A stretch of 64,000 bases of DNA from Echinarachnius parma (taxonomy: Eukaryota > Echinodermata > Echinoidea > Clypeasteroida > Echinarachniidae). Both the position numbers and the translations under genes were made by a program. Shown one piece after another: positions 21,743-33,078 of this stretch; positions within the stretch are counted from its first letter, which is position 1; the number at the start of each line of letters is the position of its first letter. Below the pieces are notes generated by a model, which worked only from the letters and a program-made list of their open reading frames with translations, had not been told where the DNA came from and did not search any database. The DNA lies in assembly GCA_037951105.1 (NCBI GenBank), contig JBAMJV010008056.1:248001-312000 (forward strand), given 5' to 3'.

Positions 21743-21764
21743 GTCACCGAATACCAATGTAAAC

Positions 21765-22093
21765 ACAAGCATTTAGTGAATCGATTTGTCACGGGATATA
21801 AAAGATACGTACGTTTGCTTGTGTAATTGTTTTTAGCAGGAAATATACACGCAATTTTAGAAAAGTTCCAATATATTTTCGTCAGATTTAATAACATATA
21901 ATTGTTAAGCGATTTCCAAAAAAATATGAATATAAAATTATTATCACTTTTGAATAAAGGAAATGCGTGAAAAATCAGGTGTAACGCAACGATAAACTTT
22001 TTCGCATTTCAGAGTTGAGCGCGCGTTAAGTAAAATCGCGCAATATTTCTGTTTCATGAGCCAATGACATTAGGTCATTCAATTTCGAATATA
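21765..22093. other. Spacer between Mutator-like element and second 3.7-kb copy
   Basis: AT-rich with no gene. GAGCGCGCGTTAAGTAAAATCGCGC at about 22016-22040 loosely resembles the ACGCGC-rich segment near 15405. Confidence 0.35.
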
Positions 22094-22143
22094 CCCAGGT
22101 AGCAAGCCAACGTTGGACCAACGTCGGAAACTTGCAAACTCGT

Positions 22144-23432
22144 TGGAACTCGTTGGACGTTGGACAATCTCGTTGGATCAACGTTGGACCAACATCGGTA
22201 ACTCGCAGTGAAAAAGAAGTTGGACAATCTCGTTGGACCAACGTTGGACCAACATCGGTAACTCGCAGTGAAATGTACGTTGGACAATCTCGTTGGACCA
22301 ACGTTGGATCAACATCGTTAACTCGCAGTGAAATAGACGTTGGACAATTTTGTTGGACTAACGTTGGATCAACATCGGTAACTCGCAGTGAAAAAGACAT
22401 TGGACAATCTCGTTGGACCAACGTTGGACCAACATCGGTAACTCGCAGTGAAAAAGACGTTGGACAATCTTGTTGGACCAACATTGGACCAACATCGGTA
22501 ACTCGCAGTGAAATGGACGTTGGACAATCTTGTTGGACCAATGTTGGATCAACATCGGTAACTCGCAGTGAAAAAGACGTTGGACAATCTCGTTGGACCA
22601 ACGTTGGACCAACATCGGTAACTCGCAGTGAAAAAGACGTTGGACAATCTCGTTGGACCAACATCGGTAACTCGCAGTGAAATGGATGTTGGACAATCTT
22701 GTTGGACCAACGTTGGACCAACATCGGTAACTCGCAGTGAAAAAGACGTCGGACAATCTCGTTGGACCAACGTTGGACCAACATCGGTAACTCGCACTGA
22801 AATGGACGTTGGACAATCTCGTTGGACCAACGTTGCACCAACATCGGTAACTTGCAGTGAAATAGTCGTTGGACAATCTCGTTGGACCAACGTTGGATCA
22901 ACATCGGTAACTCGCAGTGAAAAAGACGTTGGACAATCTCGTTGGACCAACGTTGGACCAACATCAGTAACTCGCAGTGAAATGGACGTTGGACAATCTT
23001 GTTGGACCAATGTTGGATCAACATCGGTAACTCGCAGTGAAAAAGACGTTGGACAATCTCGTTGGACCAACGTTGGACCAACATAGGTAACTCGCAGTGA
23101 AGAAGACGTTGGACAATCTCGTTGGACCAACGTTGGACCAACATCGGTAACTCGCAGTGAAATGGACGTTGGACAATCTCGTTGGACCAACGGTGGACCA
23201 ACATCGGTAACTCGCAGTGAAATTGACGTTGGACAATCTCGTTGGAGCAACGCTGGACCAACATCGGTAACTCGCAGTGAAAAAGACGTTGGACAATCTT
23301 GTTGGACCAACGTTGGATCAACATCGGTACCTCGCAGTGAAAAAGACGTTGGACAATCTCGTTGGACCAACGTTGGATCAACATCGGTAATTCGCAGTGA
23401 AAAAGACGTTGGACAATCTCGTTAGACCAACA
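22144..23432. repeat. 60-bp satellite array, copy 2
   Basis: Unit-by-unit the same as the copy 1 array, including the shortened unit (near 22650-22680) and individual variant bases. The two arrays therefore descend from one master rather than expanding independently. Long open frames on both strands are period artefacts. Confidence 0.9.
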
Positions 23433-24456
23433 GTAATGAGTGGACTCAAGTAGAATTACAATCATAAATAGAAGTGCGCCATCCCCGGTGAATTACCATA
23501 TAGGATCGATATCGGGTGTCAAGAGACCATGTATGAGTTGGGCCATCGATCTACAAGCAGTTAATAAAGTAAGCTTTCAACTATACTCGTGTGCCTACTT
23601 GTATTATATTACAACATGGTGTCTGAAGTGAAAGTGACTGTATGTCTGATTCGATTCGCCATGACCTGTACGGTTGTAGAAATGCTAATTTGAATCCATT
23701 TTGGGAGGCGAGCTTCACGGTTGATGTGTGACCGGATATACCATCCAGAAAACGCTTTATTGAGAACTGTACTGTTCGTTATCAACGGTGCATAGCTAGT
23801 AGGAAGAAAGAGCTCCAGAAGAGGCAGAAGCGATACTATGACCAGGGTGCCAAGTCGCTGCCGGTGTTGAAGTCTGGAGAACGTGTGTACTACCAAGTGG
23901 GAAAAGAATGGAAACCTGGCGTAGTGACAACTCAAGATTCAACGCCCCGCTCGTACCACATCCAGAGTGAGAAAGGTGGGCGGTATCGCCGGAACAGACA
24001 TCATCTAAAGAAGCGTCGCGCACCTGAAGGTAACATCCATGTTCCAGTAAACGAGGAAACGGAGGTCCCAGAAGCGTGCTGGAGTGAGGTGAAGCCGCCC
24101 TCGCAAGAACGTGACAGGCGCTACCCACTTCGACGTCTACTCTCAGACCACCGGATAGATTAGATTTGTGATAGAGATGAATACCATTTAGGGCAGAATA
24201 ATCCCTTGGTATCATCTAGGCGTTGGGTAGTCCACCCTGGCACTAGCACGTTAAACCATTTTGCATAAGGTAAATGTCGGTCTTACAATAGGGGATGACA
24301 ACCGTACGAAAGGGGCAGAATAATCCCCTGGTTCCATCTTCTGGGTGTCGGGTAGTCTACCCTGACACTCAAGTTTGTAATTTACCAGTATTTATTATTG
24401 TTATGCCAGAGTTACACATGGCATTTCGCCTACTTGTATTATATTACAACACCATG
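23433..24456 (+). mobile_element. Internally deleted Ty3/gypsy retrotransposon inside copy 2
   Basis: Same remnant as in copy 1: LTR-like end at 23616 followed by TGGTGTCTGAAG, integrase tail, duplicated GGGCAGAATAATCCC block, LTR-like end at 24451. Its shared position inside both satellite arrays shows that it was captured before the two copies separated. Confidence 0.6.
23732..24163 (+). pseudogene. Ty3/gypsy integrase C-terminal fragment, copy 2
   Basis: The open frame is the same as at 17261-17692, with the same basic tail (RYYDQGAKSLP, STPRSYHIQSE, RYRRNRHHLKK). The catalytic DDE core is absent, so it is a relic carried as cargo of the DNA element. Confidence 0.7.
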
Positions 24457-25194
24457 CGATGGATCAACATCGGTAACTCAAAGTGAAATGGAGGTTGGAC
24501 AATCTCGTTAGAGCAACGTTGGATCGACATCGGTAACCCACAGTGAAACGTTCGTTATTCCAACGAGAATCCAACATTTCACATCTGTTGTTCACTACAT
24601 GTAGCTGTTATGTTAGAAAAGGTAATTTTTTTACTCGTAGCACAGGTGGTCAAAACCCCCTTGCATAATAAAAGGATTTAAAATTAGCTGCTGAAAGCAG
24701 GATGTATGCCATCGTTGGATCAACGTTGGTTCAACGTTGGATGAACGTTGGTTATTATTCATGAATATTCATGAGTGGTTATCATTGACTGCAAAAAGCA
24801 TTAATAATCATGTTATTTGATTGTTCAGAATGAATCCAATGTTATTATTTACTCATTATTTGAAATATATGTAAGTTATTTATCTACAAAAACATTCTAA
24901 AGGTTTGTTTCCATGATGTATTTGTGTAAATTCTTAAAACTTTATCCAAACATTCAACTTTATCGAAATACCAACCATCAAACAAATATTAACACAGAAG
25001 CTAGGTTATATAAAGCTGAGTGGATGATGTAGATGTAGTGAGTGTAGGAATAGGAATAGGACTATGGATAGGGATAGGAATAGGACTAGGAATAGGGTTA
25101 GGGTTAGGTTAGTCTTAGGTAAAGGGAAAGCTAGGATAGGATGTTCTAGATATCACCAATAGGCGTGTCATATGAATATTAATTAAATTTTTTT
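24457..25194. other. Interior AT-rich segment of the 3.7-kb element, copy 2
   Basis: Matches 17986-18725 except for single-base differences (ATCGG for ATTGG near 24470; GGGTTAGGGTTAGG here against GGGTTAGGGTAAGG). No gene. Confidence 0.55.
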
Positions 25195-25804
25195 AGTACG
25201 GTGAGACGTTGGTCCAATGTTGGACCAACGTTGGACCAACGTTGGATCAACGTTGGACCAACGTTGGAGAAATGTTGGTGAATTACGCTGGACCAACGTT
25301 GGATGCTTGTTGGAGACATGTTGGAGACATATTGGATGCTTGTTGGACACATGTTGCTTTGACGTTGGATCAACGTTTGCGTACGCCCAATCAACGCTGC
25401 TCCAACAAAATACCAACCTTGGATTAACGTTGGAAAAGCGTTGGTCCAATGTTGGCTGCTTGTTGGATGCATGTTGGAGACATATTGGATGCTTGTTGGA
25501 CACATGTTGCTTTGACGTTGGATCAACGTTTGCGTACGCCCAATCAACGCTGCTCCAACAAAATACCAACCTTGGATTAACGTTGGAAAAGCGTTGGTCC
25601 AACGTTGACAAATAACAACTTTTCAACGATGGACCAACGTTGATCCAACGTTGGCATTTCGTTTTCGGCAACGTTGGAGCAACGTTGATTGGGCGTACGC
25701 AACCATCGTTGGTCCAACGTTGCCGGACAACGTTGGACCAACGTTGCCGAAAAAATTGGACAACGTTGGTCCAACGTTGGACCAACGTTGGCTTGCTACC
25801 TGGG
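25195..25804. repeat. Right subterminal CCAACGTTGG array, copy 2
   Basis: Same layout as 18726-19335, including the 153-bp tandem pair with TTTGCGTACGCCCAATCAAC. One substitution near the end (GGACCAACG instead of GGAACAACG) was noted. Confidence 0.7.
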
Positions 25805-25806
25805 TA

Positions 25807-27431
25807 ACTACTTTGGGCTATTCAAAAAAAATGTAAACAACCAGATTCGGAATCTATGGAATTTTCTCTTTCGATTAAGCCTTGTTTCCCAAAATGTATA
25901 TGAAATTTTCACAAACCTCGAGTTTCTGACATAAGGCACCGGACTATACCAGGGCCAGGGACATTTTTGGTACAGTAATTTATTTCCAATTAGTCATCAA
26001 CCAAAACAAAATAGACTCATTCATCATTATGTTTTACCATGTAACAATATTCTTCATTCAAGACGTCCATCCAACATAAATGGGACAAAGAAAGAGCCAT
26101 GCGTATTCCATGTTATAAATACACAAATGAATCCGACGGAGTTTAAAAGTACACAGCATGCACCCATATCGCGTACTTCATACACACACACAGTGGCGTA
26201 GCGTGGTCGGACTGATTGGGGGGGGGGGGGCACGAACAGATTGGATGGATCTTCAAAGAGGGACAAATAAGCTTAGCTTCCAGTCTCTACAAACAAGTAA
26301 ACAAGTAATTATTGGGGGAGCACACCTTTTGTATTTCTTTGTTTTTTCAAAAAATGTCCCCTTATGTATTCTATTGTTTTTTTCGAAATTATTGGGGGGG
26401 GGGGGGGGGGCACGTGCCACCCGTGCCCCCCCCCCCCCCCCCCCCCCCCGTAGCTACGCCACTGCACACACACACACACACAGTACGAAAAAGGGCCATA
26501 CACACAAGTTTTGCACATTATTACAACAAAGCTCGGCATGCAATGATGCAAAGCGCGCTCAAATCAAACGCACGTGCTGCATGCATTTCATGTATATATT
26601 GTGCATGGATGGAGCGACAACCGTACACACGGGAATCGCACATGTATCGCAACCGTATCAGTAGTGCTCATTATCACACACCCGGCCTTGGAAACTGCAA
26701 TTCATTTATCTTAATAAACTTTTCAGAATGTGTATCTTAATCAGTTTCCAACCGTTTATATAAGGCTTCAATATTTGTTGGATGTTTTGGTTTCATGACT
26801 TTAAGTAGCATCGCCAGAGATTGTAAGTATGTTTGCAAAGTTTCTTTAATAAATTACCATTGTTGAAGTTACTATCCCTTTCCTTTTCATTATGTTTAAG
26901 GCATTATAATGTTATTGATCATGTTTATTTTCTCACCAACAATCACAAGTACACACAAACAAAAAGCGACCAATATATCTAATAATTGCTGCTTGCTGGC
27001 CCTTGAAAAGAATGTAATACTTTATTGTATGTAACGTAGTTCTACCATGATCATGATGATCAGCAGTATTTCCTACCAAAGTTCTCTTAATCACTTTTGT
27101 ACTTGTCCTAATTCGTTATTCTCACATTTCCCCTCTTAATTTACAATAACTATGTTTTGCTCATCACATGCTCATTCACCATCAACCATCCATCAACCAA
27201 CACAAAACAAAATAAAGGAAGAATCAGATATTAATTTACATGTAGAAGACATCGGTTTTCATTGTTATTTTATTTAGTGTTTCGGATGTACTAAGTTTAC
27301 GTGTGTGCCGTTATAATACACAGACAATTAACTAGTGTCACTCTACCCTGACCTACAATAGCCCACCTGCCTGGAAATCCTGTCCCTTTTATACTTTACC
27401 CGGCTTCAAGATTTTACATGAAATCTTTTAA
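25807..27431. other. Non-coding interval with poly-G repeats and a dispersed repeat
   Basis: 25840-25920 matches 15525-15595. 26189-26464 holds a pair of facing tags, AGTGGCGTAGCGTGGTCGG at the left and CGTAGCTACGCCACTG at the right, enclosing G13, G17 and C24 runs, followed by a short (CA)n. 26640-26950 is a second copy of the repeat at 5150-5430. The proline- and glycine-rich open frames here are homopolymer artefacts. Confidence 0.45.
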
Positions 27432-27806
27432 AGGGGTACTCAGTTTTGGTATAGAGGGCGCTGCACGAAATAATGTTTTGTTGTGAAATAATGAAAAACT
27501 GAATGTAAAATTTGAAAGAGCATACAATTTTAATGGCAGAATAAACTTTATTTGATCAAAGTTGGTTAAGAAACTGCTAAAATATCAATAAATATATCCG
27601 ATCGGATAAATCTGGGACCCAAATGTATTCAATGATTGGTAATGTTTTTATTTCAAATATGCTTACACTTTTTCAAAAATGTTTGCAGTGTTTGTAATAT
27701 TCTATACCCGTCGAGCCTGGTGGAGTTGTAACTATTAATTACTAATTATGTTATTGTGCAGGTGTTGGTAACTAAAGCTCAGCTGTACCAAAACTGTACT
27801 ACCCCT
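27432..27806. mobile_element. 375-bp TTAA MITE
   Basis: The ends AGGGGTACTCAGTTTTGGTA and TACCAAAACTGTACTACCCCT are inverted and flanked by TTAA at 27428-27431 and 27807-27810. The interior word TATAGAGGGCGCTGCACG recurs in the copies at 31505, 54653 and 56006. Confidence 0.7.
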
Positions 27807-28027
27807 TTAACCCCTTTATATCAGTATAGGGATCCCACATATTGCTGTATCACAAGCAGCAACTATACATTAGACAACAATACACTTGGGACGTTGTACT
27901 AAATAATTTCCATCCATCTTTCATCTCTCGTCACAAAACAATGGTGCAGAGAGTGTACACAATATACATGTATACACCGTGTGTAAATACGATTACTATA
28001 AATTAGGGTCAAACATTAATCAAAATA

Positions 28028-28558
28028 CCTGTAAAGTGTCCAAATCCACGAAAATTACTTGGAGCTTCCTCGTTTCTCTTCTACCGTGTTGTTTAGCCTA
28101 TGGTAAAAGAAGAATAAAATAGGGTTTGATTTTTTCAAATGTCCATTTAGTATGAAGATAATTATCATTTAAATCTTTTATTTCAATCACGTTGATTAAC
28201 GCTTTTGATAAAAAGTACAATTGTCCTAGCTAAGAACGTCCGCATGCAGCACCCGTGAGAACATTCGGAGATTGAACTTTGAGCCGAGCGAGTTCAAATT
28301 CCATGAATTCTGTACTACGTGTGTAAACATACACGGGTGCGAATATCTCAAACGGATCATTCATTACTGCGACAAATGTATGGCAGACCATCAGTATTCG
28401 GTGATAAAATATGAACTCAATATTCGTTTTTTTCACTAGGTAAACAGTGTTCGTTTTCTTTCAAACTTTCACAAATCTTTCAACTGTATTTTACAATGAT
28501 ATTGATATAGGATTGAAGTCTCAAATGTCATTTTGTGCAATATCTGACACTTTACAGG
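28028..28558. mobile_element. MITE with CCTGTAAAGTGTC termini (copy 2)
   Basis: CCTGTAAAGTGTC and GACACTTTACAGG are perfect inverted termini flanked by TA (28026-28027 and 28559-28560). The interior is shared with 9013-9366 but is longer, including a short open frame on the - strand with no domain character. Confidence 0.65.
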
Positions 28559-28739
28559 TATCACTTTAATCAAAATTAATTTGAGAAATTTTCTTGGAAT
28601 ATTAGACACTAAATTATGTGTATCAGTCAGAGATGTCCCATCACTTCATGGCTGAATGTGCTCAGATTAAAGACACAATTACAAACTAGACATTAAATTC
28701 GTCACGTTGACGAATTAGGTGATACGTATGTACCCTCAA

Positions 28740-29500
28740 TTATTCCTTTGACCTTTGACATTTGACCTTCATTCACAGAGTTAAGAAATAATTTTCATGA
28801 TCTCAACCTATTTTGTATGATGTTCAGCTTATCAGGATCGATCCACGTTTCAAAATTCAACTTTGCATCTGTGAGAGTTACAGAGATACTGCAAAATGAT
28901 CATATTGACCTTTGACCCTGATTTTCATAATGAAGACACACTATTAGTTAATACATCCTATTTTACAAATGTTTAGCTCCTCCAGAACTTTAAATGGCTC
29001 AATGATCAGCTCAATAGTGGTGATAATATCACATTTTATCATAATGAAGAATACATCTTTATGATTTTATTTAATTTTGTGAAATGTTACTCTTATCATG
29101 GACAATACACATGCCGAGTTACATCTTTGTAGCATTTGCCATGTTGGATCTATTGTATAAAGGACGAACTTGTATGAGATTTGACCCGTGTTTTACCCTA
29201 ATGACAGCGTTTTTCTGAGTTGGTTTTTCTTTCGAATTAATCCTCATTTTATGTATGTCAAGTCGTCCAATTTTGAAGTTTACACCATGTATGATTACCA
29301 AAATCATTCGAATATTTGACCTTTGACACTGATTTACATGTTGAAAAATACATGTTCGTGAGTTGATGTTGTGTTATGAAATGATTCTCATATCATGATG
29401 TACAAGTCTACAAAGTTGCATCTCCATAACTACTACGGGTCTTGAGGTAACAGATTTGACCTTTGACCCCCGATTTGCATAACGAAAACAGCCTTTTTGC
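28740..29500 (-). repeat. Degenerate TGACCTTTGAC repeat region
   Basis: TTGACCTTTGAC occurs near 28748, 28906, 29316 and 29457, at spacings that are roughly multiples of 150 bp. On the - strand this reads GTCAAAGGTCA, the same core as the array at 48395-49925, but the bodies between cores differ. The units also share words such as TTTTCATAATGAAGA. It is probably an old, diverged relative of that satellite. Confidence 0.45.
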
Positions 29501-31196
29501 AATTTCCGTTTGTTTTATAAAACGTTCATCTCATTATGTTCCATGTTCTTGCTTGTCAACAATCTAGAAGCAGCAACCCGTAATGAGTTACAAAACAAAA
29601 ATACATGTAACGGACTATCCTTAGTTATCGGAGCTTCGGACCCCTAGACTTCAATTAAAAAAATCAATGTGATGCCATCACCTGAGCAAACAATAAAGGA
29701 CACATAACTTTTCGCTCATGATCTCAGCTACAACATATCAAAATTAGGGAGAAATTCGAGTTATAGGCAACAATACATCGTAGAACATAGTCGGATATAA
29801 TGAAATCGCTCAAAACTGCAAATTTTCACTTCACATGGCCATGTGATGACGTCATAGAGTCCGGTTGGCCAAAATGATGGATGGAATTATAATTTCAACT
29901 GATAATCTGTCATACATATTCATTTTAAAAACTTTGACTGTGGATTTTAAAAAAAATTATCAATTACAAGTACAAATTTTGCATAATATAGCAGCACGCG
30001 TGGTTTTTAATGTTAAGCCCGCGGGAAGATCTGAAAATTGTTTAATTTCATTAGAAATGTTATTGGAAAGCCATCCCACGTAAAAACAAATACTTTCCTT
30101 GTTCCGTACGTGCAGCGCGCTGAAAAAACGCGCGCGCACGCGCGGACAATTTTGAAATGCTCGGAATGACCTGAAACGTATAGACAATTGGTAAGTTGGT
30201 CATTTGGAGCATTTTAAAATTTTAACGCGCGCGTACGCGTCCGTTTTCTACACAAACGACTTTTGACCCAATGACCCGTTTTGTTGCTCTTGACATGAAC
30301 CTTCTATACTCGAATTCTGGTTTAGAAATATCATTGCATAAGAAATATATGGGCATCTGAATTATTTTACAAAATGGCGTCTCTATGACGTCACAGGGTA
30401 GTGACGTCAAAGTTATTACCCAGGTGCACAACTTCAGACCAATATTTATTTGGATAATAAAACATCAAACATCATATGCGAACCAAGTTTAATAATGATA
30501 TCCCTAGCCGATTTTTAGATCCATCGTGCACAAGACACGCACATAAATAAAAGAAAAGGAAGATGAAAGAAAAAAAAAAAAGAATTGTGCTTCCACAACT
30601 CGGTCTTTTCAACAACGGAAATGACCACGGGAAATGATTACGGATAATGATAGCGTTACTAATCTTGTCATATGATAATTTGATATGTTCTGAACAAAAT
30701 CTTATCAAGATCGAGATTTGTAACATGACACGAATTATATAAACAAAGCAAAGCTGATCGTCAAACATAATGTGATTGTGGAAGCACACGCTGAGTAATA
30801 ACAAAAGTTTTTACGCTATACGTATCACCTCAATATCAAAACGAACTTGAGCATGCTTGTATTCAAATAACATATGTGGTTGAATGCATTGATTTGTGAA
30901 ACAATGCCGTTTTGAAATTCTATCAATTTAGATGTATGAATTGCACATATGGTTAATTGTTTTCGTTGTTATTGTAAAACGCTCCAATTTAAAATGCCTT
31001 ATTTCTCAATAAATAGCATTAATAATATTACATTTGTAATTGTTGGGTTACCATGAAGTAACGGTTAGGTAAAGAAATTACGAACAGTTTTTAGGGGCGG
31101 AATTACTTGTTATAGTAAGGTTATAGTTGAAATATCTTGAGTATTAGACCTTTTTATACAATCATGTACATTTTATCTGACAATTCATACAATAAT
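29501..31196. other. Non-coding interval
   Basis: No supported gene. 29830-30430 contains several TGACGTCA-type words and alternating GCGCGCACGCG stretches (30112-30145 and 30223-30240) in otherwise AT-rich DNA, perhaps a repeat. The remainder is AT-rich without recognisable structure. Confidence 0.35.
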
Positions 31197-31420
31197 TATG
31201 TCTCCATTATGAAATGAAATGAAATTTGTTTATTGTCAATAATAATGATTTCAATATTTACAATTTACAATAAATAACGTATTCATATTACATATAAATA
31301 ATACATATTGACATTAACAATACAATTGAAGAATGGACAAAAGGGGCTAACAATATAGCACAATATAGTAGAGGTTAGCCCCGATAATAATAAGTTACAT
31401 AAACAAAAGAAATACGGTAC
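31197..31420 (-). mobile_element. LINE 3' end, strongly 5'-truncated
   Basis: A (GAAAT)n run at 31204-31218 is followed by TTTGTTTATTGTCAATAATA and a hairpin GGGGCTAAC / GTTAGCCCC (31343-31382). The tail repeat plus 3' hairpin matches the layout of the LINE at 12411, so this is read as a - strand 3' fragment with no coding part. Confidence 0.5.
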
Positions 31421-31504
31421 ATTACCGCTGAATTGACTTATTTAAGTATGTACACACATTGAACTAGTATCTATCACAACCTAAAATGAACTATTTGTCA
31501 TTGA

Positions 31505-32072
31505 AGGGATAGTTGCGTTTTTGTTTAGACGGCGCTAGACAAAATAACTTTGTTATAAGATAATGAAAAAATGAGTGTCAAATTCGAAAGAGCATATAAT
31601 TTTAATGACAGAATAAACTTGACTTGATCAAAATCCGTTAAGAAATGGCTAAAATATCCATAACATAACCATTTTTAATAATTGTGGGGCCCCACGATTA
31701 TTCGATAATTTTGAACCAGCCGTTAAAACAATTTAAATAATGCTTCCTCTTCTCAAACATTTACAAAAGAGGTTTTTAAACTTTTTGTTGATTATCTCTC
31801 TATCTAGTCACTATTTCAACAAAACATCACAGCACAACATTTTGTTTATAATGGTTGAAACACAAAGGTGTTTAGAGAGCACCCTCTTGAGTTTTAACGA
31901 CTCTTTTTGAATGATAGCAGGCTTTTTAGTTTTTACTTATTCATTTGTAATTTGTTATTCCTTTCGAGCATGGTGGAGTTATAACTATTATTTTGTATGT
32001 AATGGTGCAGGTTTTGGTTACTAAAATTCAGTTTGACCAAACTGTACTCTTTACCAAAACTCAACTATCCAT
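31505..32072. mobile_element. 568-bp TTAA-family MITE
   Basis: The left end AGGGATAGTTGCGTTTTTG follows TTGA (a one-base change from TTAA); the right end CTACTCTTTACCAAAACT-type sequence leads to CAACTATCCAT and TTAA at 32073-32076. The interior matches the copies at 27432 and 56006 (GAGTGTCAAATTCGAAAGAG, TTTTAATGACAGAATAAAC). Confidence 0.6.
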
Positions 32073-32341
32073 TTAACTACGGTTGTTCTAATCGTTGTAC
32101 TCGCTGCAAAGGTATTGTTTTAGTGATTGGCAAAAGCTTTTCCGTTTAACATTTTATCTTAAATCCATCGGTAGATTGTTCCACAAATGTGGCCCTGAAA
32201 ATGATATTGATTGATTTCCAACGTTTGTGTGGAGTATCTTTAAACGGATGTAGTGACATTGTTAAAATCAACAGAACTTACTCTTTACATACCTTGTTGT
32301 TTTTGTAAATGGGACAGGTTTCTGTTTCCCGAATTTTTCCG

Positions 32342-32538
32342 CCTGGACACTAGAGATATGTCACCTTAATGGGCACGAGCCATACCACTGTTGGGACGTC
32401 ACAAACCCAAGTCGTTTAGTGAATGCAGACAACTTGGAACTTCTCGCCACGTAATCGGCGAACCATTTGTCTTCCATCTGTTCGGTCAAGGATGTTATGG
32501 CTCGTACCCATTAAGATGACATATCTCTAGTGTCCAGG
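32342..32538. repeat. 197-bp inverted-repeat element
   Basis: The arms are CCTGGACACTAGAGATATG and CATATCTCTAGTGTCCAGG, extending inward for about 43 bp (GGGCACGAGCCATA / TATGGCTCGTACCC). No clear target duplication. It lies just downstream, on the - strand, of the Tc1-like fragment. Confidence 0.55.
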
Positions 32539-32595
32539 GACATCAGGTAAATCTCGGTTACATGGTATTGGGTGGACACTTGGTAGTTTGTCTTG

Positions 32596-33078
32596 CTATG
32601 TGACCATGTTAGAGGGATTGCTGATGTACAGTTTGGCGGAAGGCGTTGATTCCATAGTGTTTTCTTCACAGTCGGCGAAGGCTCCTTTTTGGCATTTCCG
32701 GTTTCTACGGCACAGGGTTAGCAATTTGCGATAATCTATCCTGGTGGTCAATCGTAGACGTCCTAGAGATAATCTTGGCTTTAATTGACCCTTCTCTCGA
32801 TAACATCTGAGGACTTTACAGACCTTAACATGCAATGGTCCAACGAAATAGTGGACATTGCTTGTTGACACCCCTTCCTGGTGGAGCACAAGCATCGTTC
32901 GGCGGGTAGCCAATGGCATTGGACCGGGTATGGCCTCGAGAGCCTCTGTGCCAATTTTGGTTGAAAATATCACGGCCGACTTTGAGAAATGACCCATAAC
33001 GATGACTCGTTGGACATACGCTTTGGAGAAGGAAAGGGGCCAATCATCAAAGGTCCTGCATTTCAAAGCTAAAAACAA
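32596..33078 (-). pseudogene. Tc1/mariner-like transposase N-terminal remnant
   Basis: A 160-codon frame. Residues about 56-125 resemble the paired-type DNA-binding region of Tc1-like transposases: a helix-turn-helix-like stretch (LATRRTMLVLHQEGVSTSNV), then VLRCYREKGQLKPR, then a GRPR-like hinge (GRLRLTT) and RIDYRKLLTLCRRNRK. The DDE catalytic domain that should follow is missing; the frame ends after about 35 more residues and the next feature is a 197-bp inverted repeat. The similarity is by pattern only and divergence is high, so the assignment is moderate. Confidence 0.5.

Larger units (their letters stand above)
19543..21755. mobile_element. 2.2-kb Mutator-like non-autonomous element
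   Basis: A 9-bp direct repeat AATGTAAAC occurs at 19534-19542 and 21756-21764. Inside it the ends begin GGT on both strands and then share GACATATGCTCCGCCGAC. The inverted termini consist of a 15-bp tandem repeat (TTGCTCCGCCGACAA-type), about 170 bp on the left and 450 bp on the right. A 9-bp duplication is characteristic of Mutator-like elements. No transposase frame is seen. The interior contains a TTAA MITE (20126-20748). Confidence 0.65.
22094..25804. mobile_element. 3.7-kb satellite-filled DNA transposon-like element, copy 2
   Basis: Same termini, same TA flanks (22092-22093 and 25805-25806) and same internal order and orientation as copy 1. Its length is 3711 bp against 3706. The differences I found are +4 (GTGTGCCTACTTG, near 23595), +3 (CCTGTACGGTTG, near 23668), -2 (GGACTATGGAT, near 25060) and about three substitutions. 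Such identity, including in the satellite units, implies very recent transposition or gene conversion. A mechanical duplication of the whole locus is unlikely because flanks differ and each copy has its own TA pair. Confidence 0.75.

Noticed and set aside
21305..21826. Cysteine/arginine-rich 173-codon frame and its - strand counterparts
   Set aside because: Direct product of the 15-bp tandem repeat at the Mutator-like terminus.
26158..26740. 168- and 142-codon frames with proline or glycine runs
   Set aside because: They cross the G and C homopolymers and the short CA tract and have no domain character. Similar proline-rich frames at 10470-10779, 35690-35979 and 46115-46603 were rejected for the same reason.
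30472..30804. 110-codon - strand frame with hydrophobic segments
   Set aside because: AT-rich sequence readily gives Phe/Leu/Ile-rich frames; no signal peptide with downstream domain and no splice context.
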